Source: Parabacteroides distasonis
GTDB lineage: Bacteria > Bacteroidota > Bacteroidia > Bacteroidales > Tannerellaceae
Direction: 5' to 3'
Length of the DNA: 64,000 nucleotides
Assembly (NCBI GenBank): GCA_021531385.1
Contig: JAFBIR010000011.1
Span: 83,013-147,012 of the forward strand
The position numbers were made by a program, and so were the translations under genes. Shown here in pieces: positions 26,050 through 34,049 of the stretch (position 1 is the stretch's first letter; each line of letters opens with the position of its first letter). The notes under the pieces were generated by a model. It was not told where the DNA came from, did no database searches, and was given only the letters and a program-made list of their open reading frames with translations.

Positions 26050-27864
26050 ATGGAAAACATTGACAGGCTGATAGAGATAGCCTATACAATCAATGCAAAA
26101 GACATTGAATCTGACTTGTTGCATATCAAAGAACGGTCGTTACAACCCAATGCAGAACTGATATTTCCCTTGGTAGGCGAATTTAGTTCAGGTAAAACAA
26201 CATTGATTAATGTGTTAACGGATAGCAAGAAGTTGGAGACGGCGACCAAGCCAACAACAGCTACTATCTATGAAGTGCATTTTGGGTGTGATCGTTGTTA
26301 TGCGACTGTACTCATGGAGGATGGCACACGCAAACAGATTGATCACATTGAAGATCTGAAGAATGATGTATTGAAAGATGCAGTCATAGTAAATGTGTTC
26401 GATACGTCAAAACAGGTGCCTAATACTACTGTTTTAGTGGATACTCCGGGGCTTTCCTCTCCCGATCCGAAACATAAACAAACCTTGGTTGATTTTCTTC
26501 CACAGGCAGATGGGATTTTGTTGGTAACTGATGTCAATCAGCAGATTACACGTTCTCTAACGGATTTCATAGAAACCATGAAATTGTCGAAACGACCGAT
26601 CTATCTGGTAATAACGAAGTCAGACACCAAATCTCTACAAGCCTTGAAAGATGCCAAGCAATACATTAGTGAGAACTGTAAACTGCCCATCGAACAAATC
26701 GCTTGTGTATCTGCCAATAACAACGATCTGTCAGAACTACATCAGCTTTTGGATACGATTCAAAAAGTAAAAAATGAGATACTAAAACAGGTAGATGCCC
26801 AACGGATAGAAATAGCTGTACATACACTTCTCCAGCGGATTGATGAACTTTTGAAGGCTTCCAATTCAGACAAAGAATTGGATCAAGCTATTCGTCAACA
26901 AGAATCTGAGTTGAATCGATTAATCCGGAATATTGATCATTTGGTGGATGCCACTCACTCTGATATTGAGGACAAATCCAGAACTATCCAGCGTAAGTTT
27001 GATGATATGGCATTTGATAAACTGGAAACACTTGTCTCGAACAAAAGTGACAATTTTGATGCAGAGGCAGTTTCTGCGATCAATAGTTTAGCTACGTTAT
27101 TGATGAATCAATTCCGTTCAGACATACACGCAGTTTTTCAAGAAAAAATCCGGGAAAGAAGATCAAGCGATGAGGCTATCAATCTGCATGTTTTAGAAGA
27201 GATCGATTTATCCCAGTTATCCATTACCGGATTAGAATATAATATCAACCTGAATGATTTAGGGCATCAATATGATGGTTGGATTGCAACGGGCACTAAA
27301 GTATTAGGAGCCGCTGCAGCGGCTGCCGCTATTGTTTCAACGGGAGGTGCCGCTGCTGGATTAGGAAGTGCGGCCTTAACAATTGATACAGTAGCTGATG
27401 TGGCCGATACGGCAACGGATGTGGCCAGTATCATGTCTAATCGAAAAACTGTTGGTCGAATCGAAAAGGTCGTTGGTTTAGCAGAGAGTGCAGCATCGAA
27501 GTACAATACGATTGAAAATTATAACCAACAAATAGGGCAACAAACAGGCGCATCTAAAGGAATGGTAGAATCGCTTGTTGGCCTTGCCACAGATAAATTG
27601 ATGGGCAAACCTCAACGTAAACGAGCTATTCACAACTATTTAGAAGAAACGCTTTGTCCCTGTTTCAAGCAAGGTATTGAGCAAGTAAATCAGCAGATTG
27701 TTTCAATGATCAAAACAGCATTGAATCAAGAGGCTGCAGACTCAATCCAACAAAAGAAAACCGCTTTGAATCAGTTGAAACAGGAACGTAAAGATAAGAG
27801 TGATGCGTTTGCAAAGCGTATCAGCCAATTGAGAGATTATAAAAATGAATTAGTAACACTTTAA
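26050..27864 (+). CDS. dynamin-like GTPase with hydrophobic paddle segment
   Basis: A 604-residue dynamin-family GTPase. G1 is GEFSSGKT (43-50), G2 the KPTTA threonines (69-70), G3 DTPG (131-134) and G4 TKSD (189-192). Helical regions (about 250-390 and 500-604) flank an Ala/Gly-rich hydrophobic stretch (411-448), a likely membrane-inserting paddle as in bacterial dynamins. GGAGGAGG precedes the ATG. First of four tightly spaced genes (gaps of 13, 2 and 3 bp). Known bacterial dynamins remodel membranes, and some protect against phage lysis or aid vesicle release; which applies here is unknown. Codons are more AT-rich than in the housekeeping flanks. Confidence 0.85.
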   Translation: MENIDRLIEIAYTINAKDIESDLLHIKERSLQPNAELIFPLVGEFSSGKTTLINVLTDSKKLETATKPTTATIYEVHFGCDRCYATVLMEDGTRKQIDHIEDLKNDVLKDAVIVNVFDTSKQVPNTTVLVDTPGLSSPDPKHKQTLVDFLPQADGILLVTDVNQQITRSLTDFIETMKLSKRPIYLVITKSDTKSLQALKDAKQYISENCKLPIEQIACVSANNNDLSELHQLLDTIQKVKNEILKQVDAQRIEIAVHTLLQRIDELLKASNSDKELDQAIRQQESELNRLIRNIDHLVDATHSDIEDKSRTIQRKFDDMAFDKLETLVSNKSDNFDAEAVSAINSLATLLMNQFRSDIHAVFQEKIRERRSSDEAINLHVLEEIDLSQLSITGLEYNINLNDLGHQYDGWIATGTKVLGAAAAAAAIVSTGGAAAGLGSAALTIDTVADVADTATDVASIMSNRKTVGRIEKVVGLAESAASKYNTIENYNQQIGQQTGASKGMVESLVGLATDKLMGKPQRKRAIHNYLEETLCPCFKQGIEQVNQQIVSMIKTALNQEAADSIQQKKTALNQLKQERKDKSDAFAKRISQLRDYKNELVTL

Positions 27865-27877
27865 TATAGAAAATGAT

Positions 27878-28300
27878 ATGGAAGATAACAAAGAAAACAA
27901 AGACAATAATAGTTTAGAGTTTGTGCTTGGTGTAGGTGTCGGTGTAGTAGGCATGATGGCTAAAGATAAATTCTTTGGTAACGGTTCCGATAAACAATTG
28001 CAGTCGAAACAACGAGAGATCGATGAAATTTGTGTGGAGAATGAAAAGTTCCGTAAACGCAATAAAGAGATGGAACATCAGATCGAGGACTTATTGGCTG
28101 AAAACAAAAAGATTCGCAATCAGGCAAAATCCAATGATGCCAGCAAAGATGACATGGAGGATGAATTGGACGATCTGAAGCGAGAGGTAAAAAAATTGCG
28201 GACACAAAATGATGATCTCTGTAAAAAAGTGCAGGAATATAAAGCTGCCTGCAAGAATTATGAGATTGAAATTGAAAAACTAAAAGATAAACTGATGTAG
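27878..28300 (+). CDS. small coiled-coil protein of the dynamin operon
   Basis: A 140-residue protein, not recognised. After a polar N terminus, residues 14-26 form a short Gly/Val-rich hydrophobic segment (FVLGVGVGVVGMM). Residues about 40-140 are a long coiled coil rich in Lys, Glu and Asp. Its stop is 2 bp before the next gene, whose product also begins with a hydrophobic helix and a coiled coil, so the two may pair. Probably an adaptor or scaffold of the dynamin complex (inference). Confidence 0.7.
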   Translation: MEDNKENKDNNSLEFVLGVGVGVVGMMAKDKFFGNGSDKQLQSKQREIDEICVENEKFRKRNKEMEHQIEDLLAENKKIRNQAKSNDASKDDMEDELDDLKREVKKLRTQNDDLCKKVQEYKAACKNYEIEIEKLKDKLM

Positions 28301-28302
28301 TT

Positions 28303-30258
28303 ATGGATGCAATGATGATTATTTATATAGTGATAGCAGCACTTATTGGATGTGCAGTTGGCTATTTTTTGCTGAAAAAGAGTAACGACAAACAGGTTTC
28401 TGATGTATCGGATGCTCGAAACAGCCAACTCGAAGCGGAACAACAACGCATCAGTGAGGCTTATGAGCAAAAGATTCAGGAGTGTCAACAATCTTCCGAT
28501 GCTCTCAAGATAAAGTATGAATCCTTATTGGCAGATGCAAATGCAGAAATAAAAGGTCTAAAAGAAAAGATTCAACTCACTTCTTCCGGAGATCTTGCTG
28601 GGGTTGTACAGCAACAACTAAGTGAGATCGAACAATTAAAAGTTCAGATACAAAAAAGTGCTTCGGAACATGCATTGCTGCAAGAAGAGCTGGAAAAGAG
28701 CAAACAGCTGTTGCCAGATGTTGAAAAATTCAAGAAGCAAATCAAAAAGTTAGAAGAGGATATTGAGGACTATGAGGATGATTTGGACGATTATAAGAAG
28801 AAACTGAAAAAGAAAGAGGAAGAGAATGCTTCTTTGCAAGATCAACTTTCAAAAGAGGAGCGCACCAACAAACAATTAGCAGCTGATAATACCCGTATGC
28901 AAGAAGAGCTGGAAGAGAAGCAAAATGCGCTCAATCTAAAGGGCGAGTCTTTGGCTTTTGTGCAAGAGGTGCTTTCCGCCAAGCAGACAGATGACGTTTC
29001 TACGAAGGAACTATATAGCCACGTAGATAGCTTGGTGAATTATATTAGTGGTGAGTTGCGAGATTGTGTGACCTCAATATTTAAAATTGAAAACACAAGT
29101 GTTTTTGAAGGCGATCTGCATAAATGGGCTATTACGAAAAAGAAAGCCTGGATTCAAGGCAAGACAACGATAGCTTTTGTGGGTGAGTTCTCTGCCGGAA
29201 AAACATCAATTGTCAATCGTATTCTATCGCAAGATGATCCTCGTGTACCACTTCTACCTGTCAGTACGAAAGCAACCACAGCTATTCCAACCTATATTTC
29301 AGGAGGCGTGAGCACTCGCTATAATTTTGTGACACCTGATAATATCCAAAAAAACATCTCCGAAGAGACCTTCAAACGAGTAAACAAAGAGGTCTTGGAT
29401 CAAGTAAAAGGTGTTTCTTCCTTGATTCAATATTTTGTAATGACTTACAAGAATCCTAATTTGGATAACTTAAGCATTTTAGATACTCCGGGATTTAATT
29501 CAAATGATAAAGAGGACGCTGCCCGTACGATTGGGGTGATCAACGAATGTGATGCCCTGTTTTGGGTATTCGATGTGAATGCAGGAACGGTCAATCGTAC
29601 ATCCATTCAACTCATCAAAGAGAATTTACATAAACCGTTGTATGTGGTCATTAACAAGGTGGATACAAAAGCTGAGACAGAGGTAAATAAGGTAGAACAA
29701 TTGATTCGTAAGACATTAAGAGATAGTGGTATTAGTGTACAACAATTTATTCGGTTCTCTGCAAAAGCTCCATTACAGACGATCATGAAACCTATTCAAA
29801 GCATACCTTCAAATATAGAACAAGAAGATTATTTATCATCGGTATATAATTGGATTTGTGCATTAGAACAAAGGTTAATTGAAGATGAGAATACGGCAAA
29901 TAATAAACATCTTTCATTATTTAAGCAATGTAACAGTTTAGTAGATAAATATGCTGATGCAATAGGACGATTGCGGGATAATTGTGAATATGCAGCAGAT
30001 ATACCTCATTATGAAACCCATATTTTCAGTAGTGATAAATATGAAATGAGTGAAACAGAATATAACCAATTGGTTCATGTTTTAGATACGATTCGATATG
30101 ATCGAGTTAGTGAATTATGTCAATTGTATGATGAACAAATGGATGCTCAACGGGAAGCGCAACAAGCATACTCAAATTATATTGATGAGAAATATAATTG
30201 GCAAAAAATGAATACTTGCAAAGAACAATTATCGAAGCTCATTAAAAAATTACAATAA
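28303..30258 (+). CDS. membrane-anchored coiled-coil dynamin-like GTPase
   Basis: A 651-residue protein in three parts: an N-terminal transmembrane helix (about 5-24), a long coiled coil (about 35-225), and a dynamin-type GTPase domain. G1 is GEFSAGKT (294-301), G2 the KATTA threonines (325-326), G3 DTPG (394-397) and G4 NKVD (451-454). The C-terminal helical part (about 530-651) is short. The anchor and stalk come before the GTPase, whereas most dynamins have the membrane element behind it. The 3' third is notably AT-rich. It sits between the small coiled-coil gene and the third GTPase gene. Confidence 0.85.
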   Translation: MDAMMIIYIVIAALIGCAVGYFLLKKSNDKQVSDVSDARNSQLEAEQQRISEAYEQKIQECQQSSDALKIKYESLLADANAEIKGLKEKIQLTSSGDLAGVVQQQLSEIEQLKVQIQKSASEHALLQEELEKSKQLLPDVEKFKKQIKKLEEDIEDYEDDLDDYKKKLKKKEEENASLQDQLSKEERTNKQLAADNTRMQEELEEKQNALNLKGESLAFVQEVLSAKQTDDVSTKELYSHVDSLVNYISGELRDCVTSIFKIENTSVFEGDLHKWAITKKKAWIQGKTTIAFVGEFSAGKTSIVNRILSQDDPRVPLLPVSTKATTAIPTYISGGVSTRYNFVTPDNIQKNISEETFKRVNKEVLDQVKGVSSLIQYFVMTYKNPNLDNLSILDTPGFNSNDKEDAARTIGVINECDALFWVFDVNAGTVNRTSIQLIKENLHKPLYVVINKVDTKAETEVNKVEQLIRKTLRDSGISVQQFIRFSAKAPLQTIMKPIQSIPSNIEQEDYLSSVYNWICALEQRLIEDENTANNKHLSLFKQCNSLVDKYADAIGRLRDNCEYAADIPHYETHIFSSDKYEMSETEYNQLVHVLDTIRYDRVSELCQLYDEQMDAQREAQQAYSNYIDEKYNWQKMNTCKEQLSKLIKKLQ

Positions 30259-30261
30259 GTT

Positions 30262-32316
30262 ATGGCACAAAATTTATTTGAAGAACTTCAAGAAAGAAAA
30301 CAGCAATTGGTTGCCATGATTGCGCAGGCAACAAACTATGGATGGATTCCTGCAGAACAGCAAAAAGAGATGCTCACCAAGTTAGAGCAGGATCGGTTAA
30401 CCATAGGTGTGATCGGGCAGATGAAGTGTGGCAAATCCACATTCTTGAATGCCTTTGTGTTTGAAGAGGATGTATTACCTGCTGCTACCACTCCGATGAC
30501 AGCAGCCCTTTCAGTTATCACATACGGTCCCCAAAAACGGGTGGTTGCCGAGTTTTATACGCAAGATGAGTGGGAAGAGCAAAAAATGCAGGCATCCCGT
30601 TCATTAGATGAGGTGCAAGGAAATACGTTGGAGGAATCTAAAGTAAAAGCTGCCAAAGAGTTGGTTGAGAAGTCGTCTAAATTAGGTAGTCAGCTACAAC
30701 GATATTTAGGTAAAACGCAAGAAGATAGTTTTGATCAATTGATTGAATATGTAGGAGCGGATGGAAAGTATGTTTCCATCACCAAAGCAGTCACTATTTA
30801 CTATCCTAAAGAGTATCTGAAAGGAGTCGATATTGTGGATACTCCGGGATTCAATGACCCTATCGTTTCTCGTGAAGAACGTACGAAGTCCTTCTTGAAA
30901 AAAGCGGATGTGGTGGTGATGATGTTGTATGCCGGAAGACCCTTTGATGCAACAGACCGAAGTATCCTATTCCAAAATGTACGTCAGTGTGGTATTGGAA
31001 AGGTAATTATCGGTATCAACAAATATGACATTCCCTATGAGAACGGTGAGACGGAAGCGGAAATCAAAGAGTATGTGAAAACAGAAATTAAGAAAGCTTG
31101 TCGAGCATGCGACGATGAGACTTTGGTTGAGATTATGAAAGAGGCTGAACCCATTCCCCTTTCAGCAGAGATGGCACTCCTTTCCGAATTACCCATGAGT
31201 CAGATTACTTCACATGAGGCTTATCAGTTTGCGTGGAAACGTGCTTGTGATAATTTCGAGATCAGTTCACAAGCCCAAATGCGTGAGAAAAGTCATTTGA
31301 ACGATTTGACCGGTGCAATCAAGTCTTTGGTGGAGAATGAAAAAGAAAAGATTCTGTTTGCAAAACCCACCAATGCCATTCTGGCTGCTGGAGCGCAAAG
31401 AAAGGAACATGTGGATAAAGAGCTTCGCGAGTGTCAGTCTTTAATCGAAGGCTTGAATCAACCGAATGACGAATTAGAAGAAAGGGAGACCAATCTAAAT
31501 AAAGCGGAACGAAAACTGAATCGGAAGATTGATTCATTGGGTGATGATATTGACTCACAATTAAAACAATTCATTAGACAAGGCAAGAATCAATTGGAGG
31601 ATGATGTAGAATCTGCTTGTAAGAAAATGTCGTTGGTTGTTGATGATTGGGGAAGATTTTCCAGTGTAGATAGTATTATCCCCAAATTGGATGAAATTAA
31701 ACAGAAACTGGTGACCAAAACGTTAAAACGCGACGTGGAAAGTTTAGGTGACGAAGCCAAGAAAAAAATCAAGGATAGTGTCACAGACTTTTTCCAAGAT
31801 ACAGATGGAATTCTAATGCGATATATGGATAGTGATTTTGACATCAGAGATTTTATCAAAGCTGTAGATCACAAGATTGACTTAGAGGTTCAAGACAAAG
31901 ATATGTTCTCATTTGACAATTCTACCGAAGATAATTATGGATGGGGAGATTTTTTCTTCGATGTGGTAAATGGTTTTTATTTAGGAGCATTAGGTCCTAT
32001 AGCTAATGCCTTAGACCATGGAAGTACAGAGAAAAAATTAAGGGAGTATATAAATTCAATCCAGTGTGATTTTGACCCAGAGCCGTTCTTAAATACTATT
32101 TTTGAACGTAAGGAAGAAATCATCAACATGGTCAAAGAGGCTTTCATCACGGAATTAATCCAACCCATGCAAGAGCAGATCCAAGAGATCCGAGATAAGA
32201 AAGGAGATAAGGAGAAAAACTTGCGTGAGGCAAATACCCGGTTGGTTGAGATTCAGAAACAGAAGAAAGTTATTGAAGATCAAATACAATCAATTCAGGC
32301 TTTGAAAGCCATATAA
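30262..32316 (+). CDS. dynamin-like GTPase
   Basis: A 684-residue dynamin-family GTPase. G1 is GQMKCGKST (52-60), G2 the AATTPMTA threonines (76-77), G3 DTPG (193-196) and G4 NKYD (253-256). A long helical stalk with coiled-coil stretches (about 390-480 and 630-684) follows. Residues about 563-585 (GWGDFFFDVVNGFYLGALGPIANAL) are hydrophobic and may be the membrane-contact element. It starts 3 bp after the previous gene. Three different GTPases in one operon suggest a hetero-oligomeric machine, as with LeoABC-type clusters (inference). Confidence 0.85.
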   Translation: MAQNLFEELQERKQQLVAMIAQATNYGWIPAEQQKEMLTKLEQDRLTIGVIGQMKCGKSTFLNAFVFEEDVLPAATTPMTAALSVITYGPQKRVVAEFYTQDEWEEQKMQASRSLDEVQGNTLEESKVKAAKELVEKSSKLGSQLQRYLGKTQEDSFDQLIEYVGADGKYVSITKAVTIYYPKEYLKGVDIVDTPGFNDPIVSREERTKSFLKKADVVVMMLYAGRPFDATDRSILFQNVRQCGIGKVIIGINKYDIPYENGETEAEIKEYVKTEIKKACRACDDETLVEIMKEAEPIPLSAEMALLSELPMSQITSHEAYQFAWKRACDNFEISSQAQMREKSHLNDLTGAIKSLVENEKEKILFAKPTNAILAAGAQRKEHVDKELRECQSLIEGLNQPNDELEERETNLNKAERKLNRKIDSLGDDIDSQLKQFIRQGKNQLEDDVESACKKMSLVVDDWGRFSSVDSIIPKLDEIKQKLVTKTLKRDVESLGDEAKKKIKDSVTDFFQDTDGILMRYMDSDFDIRDFIKAVDHKIDLEVQDKDMFSFDNSTEDNYGWGDFFFDVVNGFYLGALGPIANALDHGSTEKKLREYINSIQCDFDPEPFLNTIFERKEEIINMVKEAFITELIQPMQEQIQEIRDKKGDKEKNLREANTRLVEIQKQKKVIEDQIQSIQALKAI

Positions 32317-32349
32317 AAGTAAATGTAAATCAATTAAATACTCATCATT

Positions 32350-32742
32350 ATGACATACGATAAACTTGTAAGAAAACAGAATCATTTGAAAGACTCCCAA
32401 ACAGTGTGTGAGCAAGACGATCTAAAGCAAGTTGAAAATCCTCAATCTAAATATGACCTAATTTTAGAATTAGCAACTTCCGGAGATAGACAAGCTCAGT
32501 ATGAATTGGCTTCCATATTTGATAAAGGTATAATCAAAGATAGGAGTGACAATGTCGCTTATCATTGGTATAGGAAAGCTGCTGAGAGAGGGGATGCTAA
32601 AGCCTGTCGTAAGATAGCTATGTTTTATGAAAAAGGAAGAGCTGTTGATATTGATATTCAAAAAGCTATAAATTGGTATGAGGCTGCTGTAAAGAATGGA
32701 GATACAGGCTCTAAACGTGATATTGAAAGGTTAACTCATTAA
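32350..32742 (+). CDS. Sel1-like repeat protein
   Basis: A 130-residue protein with at least two Sel1-like (TPR-related) repeats: AQYELASIFDKG...AYHWYRKAAERGDAKACRKIAMFYEKGRAVDIDIQKAINWYEAAVKNGD. No signal peptide. Such repeats mediate protein-protein contacts. It follows the third GTPase by 33 bp and probably belongs to the same transcript. Confidence 0.8.
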   Translation: MTYDKLVRKQNHLKDSQTVCEQDDLKQVENPQSKYDLILELATSGDRQAQYELASIFDKGIIKDRSDNVAYHWYRKAAERGDAKACRKIAMFYEKGRAVDIDIQKAINWYEAAVKNGDTGSKRDIERLTH

Positions 32743-32807
32743 AATACGATTTGAAGTGAAAATTGAAACAGAAACAATAGAATAAATAATACTTAAATTA
32801 ATTACTT

Positions 32808-33029
32808 ATGGCACTATTCAGAGTAACAGTAAAGCAGATGAAGAATACAAATGGTATTCGAGTAGAGAAAGGTATGAGTGTGGAGGTCGTTACGAACTCT
32901 TTGTCTAACCCGTTGACTACGAATGGTGGACAAGCAGTGGCGGACGCTTTCTATCGCATCTATGGCATTGATGCCAAGAAAGCGGGTATCCTCTCCACCG
33001 TTTATTTAGATGTGCAGCGGATTGGGTAA
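32808..33029 (+). CDS. 73-residue conserved-looking small protein
   Basis: Not assigned to a named family. A soluble 73-residue protein beginning MALFRVTVKQMKNTNGIRVEKGMSVEV, with an alternating pattern suggesting a small beta-alpha fold. Its stop overlaps the start of the next gene (TAATG at 33027-33031), so the two are translationally coupled and are likely functional partners. Confidence 0.65.
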   Translation: MALFRVTVKQMKNTNGIRVEKGMSVEVVTNSLSNPLTTNGGQAVADAFYRIYGIDAKKAGILSTVYLDVQRIG

Positions 33030-33508
33030 TGTTTACGTGTTTCCAAATGATTAGGTTGAAGTGTATCAATAGACAGTTCGAAGGGATGCGCCTGCATGGT
33101 GTACCCTTCGAGCGAAAAGTGCTCCATATACATGGTTTGGAGGCGGAGGGCGTTTTCCCTGTGTTTCAAGGAATCAAGGTGGAATTGCTTGCCGATGTGG
33201 ATACGCTTTACCATCAGTTGGGCAATACGGATCAGGCATTTTATGGGGGCACGATGAGGGAGGCGACCAAGGTTCTGAAAGATGTATTGTGTCGCACTCC
33301 CTCTTTGAGTACTCAGTTTTCTGCTCAGCAATTAGCTGACATTGAACAGGAAAAAGGTCAGATTACGGGTAAGGTATGGCATCATTTTGAAGAGTTGACC
33401 GCTGATGGCCGTCCTATCATGCAACTGGTAGATCGGGAATCGCATCAAAAATGTAAGCATACCGGTGGTAGCTATACTTGGAATCCCAAACATTTTTTAT
33501 CTATGTGA
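33029..33508 (+). CDS. putative WHH/HNH-superfamily nuclease
   Basis: A 159-residue protein whose C-terminal half carries the pattern GKVWHHFEEL...IMQLVDRESHQKCKHTGG. This matches the WHH motif of HNH/endonuclease-VII-type nuclease domains found at the tips of polymorphic toxins. The N-terminal half (about 1-90) is not recognised. There is no signal peptide or secretion domain, so it may be a stand-alone nuclease or a displaced toxin cassette. The start is set by the TAATG overlap; an ATG at 33047 is possible. Whether the 73-residue neighbour or the fragment after it is an immunity protein is open. Confidence 0.65.
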   Translation: MFTCFQMIRLKCINRQFEGMRLHGVPFERKVLHIHGLEAEGVFPVFQGIKVELLADVDTLYHQLGNTDQAFYGGTMREATKVLKDVLCRTPSLSTQFSAQQLADIEQEKGQITGKVWHHFEELTADGRPIMQLVDRESHQKCKHTGGSYTWNPKHFLSM

Positions 33509-33576
33509 CGCATTTTGGCAAACCGATACTTTTCCTTTGCAGCCACAATAAATGAAGAAGAAGCACAGAAATAAGT

Positions 33577-33807
33577 ATGGAATCAGAAGTGCGACACCTA
33601 AAAACAGGTCAGCGGATTTGTCGTTTAGATGAGGCTATCCGTGCAGCTAAGGAAGATACTTTGGTCGATCTACATATAGTTTGCAAAGATAGTTTTTTCT
33701 TTTTGAATTGTCATTGTAATTCTGCGAAATCTCCCCGCGAGCCGCGAGAGCCTTTTTCAGGGGTGATATTGCTTCCCGCGAGCCGCGAGAGCTTTTTTCA
33801 GGGGTGA
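33577..33807 (+). CDS. doubtful 76-residue open frame running into the repeat array
   Basis: The first about 48 residues (MESEVRHLKTGQRICRLDEA...) look protein-like, but the last 28 are translated from the 41-bp repeats. Possibly the remnant of a gene cut by the repeats, possibly not translated. No strong ribosome site. Confidence 0.25.
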   Translation: MESEVRHLKTGQRICRLDEAIRAAKEDTLVDLHIVCKDSFFFLNCHCNSAKSPREPREPFSGVILLPASRESFFQG

Positions 33808-33957
33808 AAATTCTTCCCGCGAGCCGCGAGAGCTTTTTTCAGGGGTGAAATTGCTTCTCGCGAGCCGCGGCGACCTTTTTTCAGGGTGAAATTGCTTCTC
33901 GCGAGCCGCGGCGACTTTTCTACAGGGTGATATTTGCTCTCGCGAGCCGCGGCGACA
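33732..33957. repeat. six-copy 41-bp GC-rich tandem repeat
   Basis: The core CGCGAGCCGCG occurs at 33736, 33777, 33818, 33859, 33900 and 33941, exactly 41 bp apart. Copies 1-3 continue GAGAGC, copies 4-6 continue GCGAC. The spacer, TTTTTTCAGGGGTGAAATTGCTT with small changes, is also conserved, so this is a tandem repeat and not a CRISPR. It lies just upstream of the queA-type gene, in a gap of about 540 bp between 33509 and 34049 that otherwise holds only the doubtful 76-residue frame and a promoter box. Confidence 0.92.
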
Positions 33958-34005
33958 TCAGGTTTACACAATCTGGATAATCGTTGCAATGAGGAGAATA
34001 ATTTG

Positions 34006-34013
34006 TACTTTCG
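34006..34013 (+). promoter_or_regulatory. -7 box of the queA-type gene
   Basis: TACTTTCG, a close variant of TAnnTTTG, with TTGC about 20 bp upstream. Confidence 0.5.
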
Positions 34014-34049
34014 CGCAGGAATCTTGCCAGAGTGAGATCCGTGCTTTTT

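Noticed and set aside
25579..26063. Small proteins of 106 and 66 residues in the RNA region
   Set aside because: They cross the paired helices and terminators, have no ribosome site, and the pairing explains the sequence conservation.
26050..33508. Prophage
   Set aside because: No integrase, capsid, tail or lysis genes are present.
33732..33957. CRISPR array
   Set aside because: The spacers are as conserved as the cores and no cas gene is near, so it is a tandem repeat.
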